Source of the DNA: Candidatus Aminicenantota bacterium
Lineage (GTDB): Bacteria > Acidobacteriota > Aminicenantia > UBA2199
NCBI GenBank assembly: GCA_020355945.1
Contig: CP070627.1
Location: 7,297,598-7,317,670 of the forward strand
Direction of reading: 5' to 3'
Length of the DNA stretch: 20,073 nt
The notes under the pieces were generated by a model. It did no database searches and was not told where the DNA came from. It saw only the letters and a program-made list of their open reading frames with translations. The translations under genes and the position numbers were made by a program. Below, piece by piece: positions 10,342 through 17,591 of this stretch (its first letter is position 1; each line of letters starts with the position of its first letter).

Positions 10342-10758
10342 TTAGGACATGAAAATTTCTTTAATTTTATCGCTGAACATACTGATTTCTTGTTCCAGCT
10401 CTTTTTCTGCCATTAAGATTTGTTCGTCCAACTGATTCATTTTGGTTTCAAACATTTTTTTGGAGTTTTCTCTTGCATTTTGTACAACCTGTTCTCTGAC
10501 CTCCTCGCCTTTTTTGATCAGTTCTTCCCTGATTTTCCTGGATTCTTTTTGGGTTTCTTTTAATACGCTTTCGATATGCCGGGTTTTTTCTTCGATTTCA
10601 TTCATGTTGGTTTCGATCTGGTTGGTTTCCCGTTCAATTTTGGACTCTCGGTCCCGGATCACCTGGCCGATAGGTTTACAGTAAATGCGATCCAGGATCA
10701 CCATCAGGGACCCCACCAGGACAGAGACAACAATCAAAGAAATATTTAATTCTAGCAT
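10342..10758 (-). CDS. F0 ATP synthase b' subunit
   Basis: The 138-residue protein has one N-terminal membrane helix (about 5-22) followed by RIYCKPIGQVIRDRESKIE, the usual membrane-exit segment of b-type subunits, and then an unbroken charged coiled coil. It is the first gene of the operon and probably forms a heterodimer with the b subunit that follows. The start ATG at 10758 has no clear Shine-Dalgarno sequence, and a good promoter sits almost on top of it. No a or c subunit genes are found upstream; the neighbour is a divergent restriction gene, so they must be elsewhere. Confidence 0.9.
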   Translation of the reverse strand: MLELNISLIVVSVLVGSLMVILDRIYCKPIGQVIRDRESKIERETNQIETNMNEIEEKTRHIESVLKETQKESRKIREELIKKGEEVREQVVQNARENSKKMFETKMNQLDEQILMAEKELEQEISMFSDKIKEIFMS

Positions 10759-10766
10759 GGTACATC

Positions 10767-10795
10767 TTTATAACATATTGGGCGGTTAAAATCAA
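10767..10795 (-). promoter_or_regulatory. Promoter of the ATP synthase operon, predicted leaderless
   Basis: On the minus strand TTGATT (10790-10795) and TATAAA (10767-10772) are 17 bp apart. With ordinary spacing the transcript would start at about 10760, only two bases before the ATG of the b' gene. No other equally good promoter is evident between this operon and the divergent restriction locus. Confidence 0.5.
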
Positions 10796-10822
10796 TAGGT
10801 TTTTTGAATTTAACCGGAAAAA

Positions 10823-10847
10823 TAACCACAAAAATGTAACCACAAAA
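10823..10847. repeat. Two TAACCACAAAA direct repeats
   Basis: TAACCACAAAA occurs at 10823-10833 and 10837-10847, followed by GACACAAAAAAAG. It lies in the divergent gap between the ATP synthase operon and the restriction locus. It resembles the complement of the CTTCGTG-type repeat near 3845, but in an AT-rich form. Confidence 0.5.
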
Positions 10848-10963
10848 GACACAAAAAAAGACCGCAGACGAACGCTGGTAAACATGATAACCATGATGAA
10901 AGTCCCTTTAATGTATTTTGTGATTTTGTGTGCCATACAAGTACAAGAATAAAAAGGTAATGC

Positions 10964-13282
10964 TTGACAAAAACCACGCGCAAACGATTAAAAAACATGC
11001 CCCCATTAATTGAAGAGGGCCTGTGGGCATGCCAGGTAGATGCCATTGAAAACCTGGAAAAATCCTTTGCTCAAAACCGCCCCCGTGCCCTGATCCAGAT
11101 GGCCACAGGAACAGGAAAAACTTTCACCGCTGTCAGTTTTATCTACCGTTTAATCAAATTTGCCAAAGCCGCACGGGTCCTGTTCCTGGTAGACCGGTAC
11201 AACCTGGGACGTCAAGCTTTAGCTGAATTTATCAAATTCATTATTCCCAATGACGGACGAAAATTCACCGAACTTTATAATGTCCAGCATTTAAGATCCA
11301 ACAAACTGGACACAGGCAACAATGTCATTATCTCCACCATCCAGCGTATCTACTCCATGCTCAAAGGCGAACCTGAATTTGATGAATCCCTGGAAGAACG
11401 CTCGCTTTTTGAAATGGCCCTGCCAGGAAATGAAAATAATTTAAAATTGGTCACCTATAACCATAGGATTCCCATTGAAACCTTTGACTTTATTATCACG
11501 GATGAATGCCATCGCTCCATTTATAACCTTTGGCGACAGGTATTAGAGTATTTCGACGCCTTTATTATCGGGTTAACTGCTACGCCCTCCAAACAAACTT
11601 TAGGATTTTTCGATCGCAACCTGGTGAAGGAATACTCCCATGATCGCGCCGTGGCAGATGGGGTAAATGTAAATTATGAAGTTTACCGGATCAAAACCAA
11701 AATCACCAAAAAGGGCAGCCGGGTGGAGGCCGGGTTCTATATAGACAGACGCTGCAAACAAACCCGGGCAGTCAGATGGGAACGATTGGATGAAGACCTG
11801 GTGTATTACCCACAACAGTTGGATAAACAGGTGGTGGCCAAAGACCAGATCAGGACTATCATCCGAACCTTTAAAGAAAAATTGTTTACTGATCTGTTTC
11901 CTGGCCGAAAAGAGATCCCCAAGACCGTCATTTTTGCCAAAGATGACTCTCATGCCGAAGATATCGTGGAAATCGTTCGCACCGAGTTCGGGAAAGGCAA
12001 TGAATTCTGCAAAAAAATTACCTATAAAAGCGCTAATGTCAAACCTGATGACCTCATTGCCGAGTTCAGGAATTCCTATAACCCCCGGGTTGCAGTCACC
12101 GTGGACATGATCGCCACCGGCACGGATATCAAACCATTGGAATGTTTGTTATTCATGAGGGATGTCAGGTCGATAACCTATTTCGAACAAATGAAAGGAC
12201 GCGGTACCCGCACCATTAATGACACAGACTTAAGAGCAGTCACACCGGACGCCAGGTCTAAAACTCTATTTATCATTGTCGATGCCGTGGGAGTTTGTGA
12301 AAGTGACAAAACCGATTCATACCCCATGGAGAAAAAACGGTCAATGACACTAAAAGAACTTATGGAAGCAGTGGCCCGGGGGCACCGGGATGAAGAAATT
12401 CTCACCTCACTGGCTGGCAGACTGGCACGCCTGGACCGGCAAATGAGTAACAAAGACCGAAATACCCTACAAAAAGTAGTGGTAAAAAACGGGTTCCCAC
12501 CAGGCTTGGATATCACACAAATGGTTAATCATTTCCTGGACGTAATTGACCCGGATAAGCAAAAACAACAAAACAGCCAGGAATTAATCGATAAAGCATG
12601 CAAACCCTTTGAATACGAAGAAATCAGGGAAACAATCGCAGGTATAAAAAAAGATATCCAACAGGTTATCGATAAAGTCAGTGAAGATCAAGTCCTTTTT
12701 TCAGGGTATGACGAGGAAGCCAGGGAAAAAGCCGAAAAAATGGTAAAATCTTTCAAAGCATTTATCCGGGAAAACAAAGACGAATTAACCGCACTGCAGA
12801 TCATTTACAATCAACCTTATGGTCGGCGGCAATTGACCTATGATCACATCCGCCAACTGGCCGAAGCCATTAAAAAACCACCTTATCACCTGACCCCGGG
12901 ACAATTATGGCGCGCTTATGAAAAGCTGGAAAAGTCAAAAGTGAAAAACGCATCACCCCATCGCATACTGGCTGATATCATCTCCCTGGTGCGATTTGCC
13001 CTTGGTGAAACTGACCTCCTGGAACCATTTGAACACACTGTTGAGCATCGGTTCCGGGAATGGCTGGAAATGCAAAAACAGGCCGGGCAGCAGTTTACCT
13101 TCACCCAATTGGAATGGCTGAATATGATGAAAGACCATATTGCTGCTTCCCTGAGTATAAGTATGGATGATTTCCAGTATATCCCTTTTCATGAAAAAGG
13201 CGGGGCAGTAAAAGTTTACCAGCTTTTTGGCGAAGACCTCAACCGAATAATCGATGAACTCAACCATCGTTTAGTGGCATGA
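10964..13282 (+). CDS. hsdR: Type I restriction HsdR, N-terminally truncated: helicase without nuclease domain
   Basis: The 772-residue frame begins at TTG 10964 with AAAGG upstream. An in-frame TAA at 10958 rules out extension. The helicase motifs are intact: GTGKT at 49-53, DECH at 180-183, GLTATPSK, and the motif VI-like QMKGRGTRT, followed by the EcoEI-type C-terminal helical region that contacts the methylase. Type I HsdR normally has a PD-(D/E)XK nuclease domain of roughly 150-200 residues before the helicase. Here the protein starts in the linker (RKRLKNMPPL), directly before the QVDAIENLE segment that opens the helicase domain. The enzyme could perhaps translocate DNA but should not cut it. 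It is followed six bases later by hsdS. Confidence 0.9.
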   Translation: MTKTTRKRLKNMPPLIEEGLWACQVDAIENLEKSFAQNRPRALIQMATGTGKTFTAVSFIYRLIKFAKAARVLFLVDRYNLGRQALAEFIKFIIPNDGRKFTELYNVQHLRSNKLDTGNNVIISTIQRIYSMLKGEPEFDESLEERSLFEMALPGNENNLKLVTYNHRIPIETFDFIITDECHRSIYNLWRQVLEYFDAFIIGLTATPSKQTLGFFDRNLVKEYSHDRAVADGVNVNYEVYRIKTKITKKGSRVEAGFYIDRRCKQTRAVRWERLDEDLVYYPQQLDKQVVAKDQIRTIIRTFKEKLFTDLFPGRKEIPKTVIFAKDDSHAEDIVEIVRTEFGKGNEFCKKITYKSANVKPDDLIAEFRNSYNPRVAVTVDMIATGTDIKPLECLLFMRDVRSITYFEQMKGRGTRTINDTDLRAVTPDARSKTLFIIVDAVGVCESDKTDSYPMEKKRSMTLKELMEAVARGHRDEEILTSLAGRLARLDRQMSNKDRNTLQKVVVKNGFPPGLDITQMVNHFLDVIDPDKQKQQNSQELIDKACKPFEYEEIRETIAGIKKDIQQVIDKVSEDQVLFSGYDEEAREKAEKMVKSFKAFIRENKDELTALQIIYNQPYGRRQLTYDHIRQLAEAIKKPPYHLTPGQLWRAYEKLEKSKVKNASPHRILADIISLVRFALGETDLLEPFEHTVEHRFREWLEMQKQAGQQFTFTQLEWLNMMKDHIAASLSISMDDFQYIPFHEKGGAVKVYQLFGEDLNRIIDELNHRLVA

Positions 13283-13288
13283 CGAACA

Positions 13289-14659
13289 ATGAACACCATG
13301 ACGTCAACAAATCTGCCTAAAGGATGGGTATATACAAAATTGGGATGTATTGCAAATTTTAAAAATGGGATAAATTTTATCAAGAATCAAAAACAGGAAG
13401 ACGGAATATTAACAATTGATGTTCTTAATATGTATTCAAAAAATATATTTATTCCATTAAAAAATCTTTACAGAGTCAATAAGAAGATTAATAATGATTA
13501 CTTTTTAAAATATGGAGATATTTTATTTGTTCGATCATCAGTAAAAAGGGAAGGTGTAGGTTGGGCTTCTGCATTTAGAGAGATAAATGAACCTGTAACA
13601 TTTTGTGGTTTTATTATAAGATGTAGATTAAAGTGTGAAGAGATAATTCCAGAATTTGTTACTTATTTTTTAAGAAAAAAAACTACAAGAGAGTTAATTA
13701 TTAATAAAAGCAGCCAGGTAACAATAACGAACATAAGTCAATCATCTTTAAAAGAAATTCTAATCCCTCTTCCCCCGCTAAACGAACAAAAGCGCATTGT
13801 AGAAAAGATAGAGGAATTGTACAGCATACTGGATGCCGGGATCGCCGCTATGGAAAGAGTCCTGGAAAAAATAAAAAACTACCGCCGGATCGTGCTCAAA
13901 CACGCCTTCGCAGGAAAACTAACCGAAAAATGGCGAGAGAAAAATAAAGATCAGTTGGAATTAGATTATTCATCAATTGTTAATAAAATACCTAAAGGAT
14001 GGATTTTGGGTAGATTGGGGGATTTTAGTTCCTTAATAACAAAAGGTGAATCTCCAAAATGGCAAGGTTTCAATTATGTAGATGAAGGAATATTATTTAT
14101 ACGCAGTGAAAATGTACTTTGGGGAAAACTAAATATTTCAAACGCTTTAAAAATACCATTAGAATTTCATAGTAAACTTAAACGATCGCAGGTTAAAGCT
14201 AATGACGTATTGATTAATCTCGTAGGTGCTTCAATTGGGCGGTGCTGTGTTGCGCCTCTAAATATATCTGAACTCAATATAAATCAAGCTGTTGCATTGA
14301 TTAGAACAAAAAATGAAGTATACCAAACTTATTTAATGTATTTTTTAATTTCTCCAGAATCGCAAAAGAAAATTCAAGAAGGAAAAGTCGAAACAGCAAG
14401 AGCTAATATTAGTTTAACTGATTTGAAATCATTCATAATACCAATACCTAAAATTAAAGAACAAAAGAAGATTGTTGAAGAGATTGAAAGTCGGTTTGAA
14501 AAGGCAGATCGGGTGGAGCAGGTGGTAAAAGGCTGTTTGAAAAAAGCAGGAGCAATTCGACAAAGCATTCTTAAAAAAGCCTTTTCAGGCCAACTGGTCC
14601 CCCAAGACCCCTCAGACGAACCCGCAGAAAAATTACTAAAAAAAATCCAACCGAGGTGA
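13289..14659 (+). CDS. hsdS: Type I restriction-modification specificity subunit HsdS
   Basis: The 456-residue protein has the typical two-half layout. Each half starts with a PKGW block (LPKGWVYTKLG near 9 and IPKGWILGRLG near 232), and each target-recognition domain ends in a conserved helix region: NEQKRIVEKIEELYSILD, then KEQKKIVEEIESRFEKAD. HAFAGKL and KAFSGQLVPQDP close the two halves. HsdS reads the split DNA target of type I enzymes. The target-recognition segments (about 13340-13760 and 13960-14470) are strongly AT-rich compared with the conserved blocks, as expected from domain swapping. It appears full length, although the partner subunits are damaged. No clear ribosome binding site precedes the ATG. 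Confidence 0.93.
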   Translation: MNTMTSTNLPKGWVYTKLGCIANFKNGINFIKNQKQEDGILTIDVLNMYSKNIFIPLKNLYRVNKKINNDYFLKYGDILFVRSSVKREGVGWASAFREINEPVTFCGFIIRCRLKCEEIIPEFVTYFLRKKTTRELIINKSSQVTITNISQSSLKEILIPLPPLNEQKRIVEKIEELYSILDAGIAAMERVLEKIKNYRRIVLKHAFAGKLTEKWREKNKDQLELDYSSIVNKIPKGWILGRLGDFSSLITKGESPKWQGFNYVDEGILFIRSENVLWGKLNISNALKIPLEFHSKLKRSQVKANDVLINLVGASIGRCCVAPLNISELNINQAVALIRTKNEVYQTYLMYFLISPESQKKIQEGKVETARANISLTDLKSFIIPIPKIKEQKKIVEEIESRFEKADRVEQVVKGCLKKAGAIRQSILKKAFSGQLVPQDPSDEPAEKLLKKIQPR

Positions 14660-14663
14660 ACCC

Positions 14664-15233
14664 ATGGCCAACACATCCTCCGCCATCGTACAAAAATTGT
14701 GGAACTACTGCAATGTCCTGCGAGACGACGGCGTCAGCTACGGCGATTACGTGGAACAATTAACCTACCTCATATTCCTTAAAATGGCAGACGAACAAAC
14801 CCACCCCCCTTTTAACCACCCCTCCGTCATCCCCAACGACTCCAACTGGCAGCAACTGGTCACCAAAGACGGTGACGAACTGGAAATCCAATACCGCCGC
14901 ACCCTGGAATCGTTAGGAAAATCCAAAGGCCTGCTGGGGATTATCTTCAGAAAATCCCAGAACAAAATCCAGGACCCAGCCAAACTCAAACGACTTATCC
15001 AAATGATTAACAGCGAAACCTGGTTGGGCCTGGACATCGATGTAAAAGGCGATATATACGAAGGTCTGTTGCAAAAAAATGCCGAAGACACCAAAAGTGG
15101 CGCCGGACAATATTTTACGCCGCGGCAATTGATCAAAGCCGTGGTGGCAGTGATGAACCCGGAACCAGGCATGACTATCTGCGACCCGGCCTGCGGTACC
15201 GGCGGGTTTTTCCTGGCTGCCCACGATTGTTAA
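14664..15233 (+). pseudogene. hsdM: HsdM adenine methylase, N-terminal fragment (broken gene)
   Basis: This 189-residue frame carries the HsdM N-terminal helical domain (SSAIVQKLWNYCNVLRDDG), the GQYFTPRQLIKAVV segment, and methylase motif I DPACGTGGFFLAAHD at 174-188, then reads one Cys codon and stops. The ribosome binding site GAGGTGA overlaps the hsdS stop. Normal HsdM proteins of this class are near 490-500 residues and continue to an NPPF/Y catalytic motif IV, which is absent here. The remainder of the gene follows in another frame from about 15226. The likely cause is an internal deletion at the word ATTGTTAACCAC. The fragment cannot be an active methyltransferase on its own. Confidence 0.88.
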
Positions 15234-15867
15234 CCACGAAGGCAAAGCCGACCGGGAAAGCATTGTCTATGAACGCGAAGACTTCTGGGCCACTACTTCC
15301 AACAAACAATTAAATTTTCTCCAACACGTCAAAACCCTGTTAAATATCAATGGCAAAGCCGCGATCGTGGTACCGGACAATGTACTGTTCGAAGGCGGCG
15401 CCGGTGAGACCATTCGAAGAAAACTCTTAAATGAATGCGATGTCCATACCCTTTTACGCTTACCCACCGGCATCTTCTATGCCCAGGGCGTCAAAGCCAA
15501 TATTTTATTCTTCGACCGCAAACCAGGTGCCGATAAACCCTGGACCAGCAAACTCTGGATTTATGACCTGCGTACCAACCAACACTTTACCCTTAAACAA
15601 AATCCCCTGAAATCCAGTGACCTGGAGGACTTTATCTGCTGTTTTAACCCGGAAAACCGGTTTAAACGCAATGAAAGCGAAAAATTCAGGGCATTTACTT
15701 TTGAAGAACTCATCAAACGGGACAAAATAAACCTGGATATATTCTGGCTCAGAGATGAAGGATTGGAAGATGTGGAAAACTTACCCGACCCGGATATTTT
15801 AGCCCGCGACATTGCCGAAGACCTGGAAGAAGCTTTACAACAATTCAAAGACCTTTCCGAACTTTAA
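15226..15867 (+). pseudogene. hsdM: HsdM adenine methylase, C-terminal fragment in shifted frame
   Basis: From 15226 the frame reads IVNHEGKADRESIVYERED, which in complete HsdM proteins lies shortly after the NPPF motif, then LNFLQHVKTLL, KAAIVVPDNVLFEGGAG, RLPTGIFYAQGVKANILFF and a normal C-terminus. Its frame is shifted relative to the fragment that ends at 15233. Together the two pieces give about 400 residues, so roughly 90-100 residues are missing, including motif IV. The first in-frame start-type codon is GTG 15367, without a ribosome binding site, so separate translation is doubtful. Confidence 0.88.
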
Positions 15868-15991
15868 CGATTAAATCACCATATTTGCTCTTATTTTCAT
15901 CCGTTTTTCTTATCTATTTTCGTAGATATATATAAGCAAATGAAAAATATAAAACGTATTACATTACCAAAATCAATAAAAGGAGGAAAAT

Positions 15992-16438
15992 ATGAAAAAC
16001 ATGGTATTAATGTTAGTTGTCGGTATGATCATTTTAGGAATGGTATGGAGTACCGGATGTAAAACATCCGGGGAATTGCTTGATCCCGGGGAACCACAAA
16101 GTAGTGAAACCATCTCAGGAACCTGGGAAACCAATAAGTTGTGGGGTGAAAATTCATCGACCTTCACACTTACATTTATTGGGCAGCAAGTTATTCGCAA
16201 GGATATCCGATATGAAGAAGGGGATGTATATTTAAACAATGAAAAAGTTGGAACATACTCATACGAACCCAAATTACACAATCATCCCTGCAGTGGATAT
16301 TGTGTAAGATTTAATGTATTAGTTGAAAGGTATGAAAGCACCGAAATGGATTTGACCCCTGGTAATGTCAATATGAAAGGTAAGTTTAATGATGACCAAA
16401 GTGTTGTTGAAGGAACGTGGTCAGCGATTAAGTTATAA
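15992..16438 (+). CDS. Putative lipoprotein, function unknown
   Basis: The 148-residue protein follows a strong AAAGGAGG ribosome binding site. A short basic start and hydrophobic stretch (4-18) lead to STGC with Cys23, a lipobox-like site, although the residue at -3 is Ser rather than the preferred Leu. The mature part contains ISGTWETNKLW and repeated strand-like stretches ending VVEGTWSAIKL, suggesting a small beta-sandwich or lipocalin-like fold that opens and closes with the same GTW motif. I do not recognise the family. An lgt-like gene, whose product would modify such lipoproteins, lies downstream on the same strand. Confidence 0.75.
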   Translation: MKNMVLMLVVGMIILGMVWSTGCKTSGELLDPGEPQSSETISGTWETNKLWGENSSTFTLTFIGQQVIRKDIRYEEGDVYLNNEKVGTYSYEPKLHNHPCSGYCVRFNVLVERYESTEMDLTPGNVNMKGKFNDDQSVVEGTWSAIKL

Positions 16439-16444
16439 CTTAAT
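16427..16444 (+). terminator. Perfect AT-rich palindrome across the lipoprotein stop codon
   Basis: ATTAAGTTATAACTTAAT is a perfect 18-bp palindrome with the TAA stop at its centre, followed at once by ATTTTT. It could act as a weak intrinsic terminator. With only one GC pair per arm and no loop, it could instead be a protein-binding site. Confidence 0.35.
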
Positions 16445-16524
16445 ATTTTTACAAGGTATAAAAAAAATATAAAAAAATCTTTACCGTTATTGCAATGTGT
16501 CCTCATTTCCTTTAAAATACTTTC

Positions 16525-16552
16525 TTGAACAGTGAACATTGAACAGTGAACA
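16525..16552. repeat. Four tandem 7-bp units (T/G)TGAACA
   Basis: TTGAACA, GTGAACA, TTGAACA and GTGAACA follow one another without gaps, which is also a perfect 14-bp tandem duplication. It lies just upstream of the ribosome binding site of the small ORF at 16568. Confidence 0.85.
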
Positions 16553-16567
16553 GAGGAGGTGCAAGTA

Positions 16568-16696
16568 ATGCGGACAAATATCTCACCACAAGAAAAGGCA
16601 CAGGAGATCGTACCTTTAAGGATAGAATCTATTGGGATGAGAAAGAACAGGTATTTCGTGTTAGAGAACAAACACAAAATACCAGGGAAGGAGTAA
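16568..16696 (+). CDS. Small 42-aa ORF, possible leader or small protein before lgt
   Basis: ATG at 16568 has a near-ideal GGAGG seven bases upstream and encodes 42 residues starting MRTNISPQEKAQEIV and ending KIPGKE. It is basic, with no membrane segment or signal peptide. Its last codons AAG GAG form the ribosome binding site of the lgt-like gene, whose ATG is six bases after the TAA stop, so the two are probably translated in a coupled way. I recognise no family. It could be a real small protein or a translated leader that controls lgt. Confidence 0.45.
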   Translation: MRTNISPQEKAQEIVPLRIESIGMRKNRYFVLENKHKIPGKE

Positions 16697-16702
16697 ACTA
16701 AA

Positions 16703-17455
16703 ATGTATCCTGTAATACATATTCTCCACTTTGAGCTGGAAAGCTATATCGTTTTATATCTCATTGCTTTTATTGTGGCCACCTTTTTGTTAAAATATGA
16801 ACTCAAGAGAAACAATTACCCCTCGTATTTATATGCCCTGTTGATGATTGTAGGGTTAATAACCGGGATAATAGGAAGTAAAATATATTATATTTTTGAA
16901 ATATGGAATGAATTCATCCTCAGTCCGGTGGAAACTTTTTTTAACATTCCTGGCTTAGGATGGTACGGAGGTTTTATCCTGGGAGGTATTTCAATCGTTT
17001 TAACTTTAAAAATCAAAAAACTACCTGTCCTGGAAACCCTGGATGTTATGATACCCATTGTTCCTCTGGGTCAAGCTCTTGGACGTTTGGGCTGTTTTTT
17101 AGGAGGATGTTGTCATGGCACCCCTACAAATGTACCCTGGGCATTGGCGTTTCCAAACGGTCAATATCCACCTTCTGTAACAGTTCATCCCACCCAGCTT
17201 TATGAAATGCTAATTTATTTGTGTATTTTTATTTTGTTATGGAAACTAAGAAAAAAAGAAATGAAAAATGGATTAAAATTTAGCTTATACCTTATCCTGG
17301 CTGGTCTTGGCAGGTTTATCGTTGAATTTTATCGTATAAATCCTCAAACAGCACTGTTTCGCTTAACAGCTCCGCAAATTATAGCAATTTTAGGCATGAT
17401 GCTTGGAGCGTTTATTATTATATATGTTAAGCGTAAGGGTGCTGCTTGGGCTTGA
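16703..17455 (+). CDS. lgt: Prolipoprotein diacylglyceryl transferase-like membrane enzyme
   Basis: The 250-residue protein has about seven hydrophobic segments. Lgt-type motifs are visible: GWYGGFILGG (86-95) in place of the usual HGG region, GRLGCFLGGCCHG (127-139) as the signature, HPTQLYE (162-168), and GRFIVEFYR (203-211) carrying the late conserved Arg and Glu. Lgt transfers diacylglycerol from phosphatidylglycerol to the lipobox Cys at the inner membrane. The GCFxxGCCxG signature belongs to an lgt-like subgroup rather than the E. coli GNFxNGE type, so it may be an accessory paralogue. The ribosome binding site overlaps the stop region of the small upstream ORF. Confidence 0.85.
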   Translation: MYPVIHILHFELESYIVLYLIAFIVATFLLKYELKRNNYPSYLYALLMIVGLITGIIGSKIYYIFEIWNEFILSPVETFFNIPGLGWYGGFILGGISIVLTLKIKKLPVLETLDVMIPIVPLGQALGRLGCFLGGCCHGTPTNVPWALAFPNGQYPPSVTVHPTQLYEMLIYLCIFILLWKLRKKEMKNGLKFSLYLILAGLGRFIVEFYRINPQTALFRLTAPQIIAILGMMLGAFIIIYVKRKGAAWA

Positions 17456-17478
17456 ACTTGCGAGAAAATGTAATAACC

Positions 17479-17591
17479 GGGTGCTTGAGATAGGGAAGTC
17501 CTCCTGCCAGTCTTATTCTTATCTGTGTCATTAATACAGGTAATTACCGGCCAAAACTTTTAGAAAAATGTAGAGCCCCTGTTGGGAACGA
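17479..17591. repeat. Duplicated downstream flank of peptidase copy 1
   Basis: This stretch shares long identical blocks, such as CTGTGTCATTAATACAGGTAA and ACCGGCCAAAACTT, with 18951-19083 downstream of the second peptidase. Both lie at the 3-prime side of a C1A peptidase gene, so the duplication unit included non-coding sequence. The shared blocks could also carry a functional mRNA end. Confidence 0.75.

Noticed and set aside
10676..11046. Minus-strand open frames at 10676-10936 and 10810-11046 in the divergent gap
   Set aside because: They overlap the b' start and promoter or the hsdR start, have odd composition and lack ribosome binding sites.
15234..15260. AACCACGAAGG at the hsdM junction as a copy of the intergenic repeat family
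   Set aside because: It translates as NHEGKAD, which is normal HsdM protein sequence at this point, so the resemblance is probably chance.
15367..15867. A separate gene starting at GTG 15367
   Set aside because: The reading frame upstream of 15367 already matches HsdM back to about 15226, so this is the tail of a broken hsdM.
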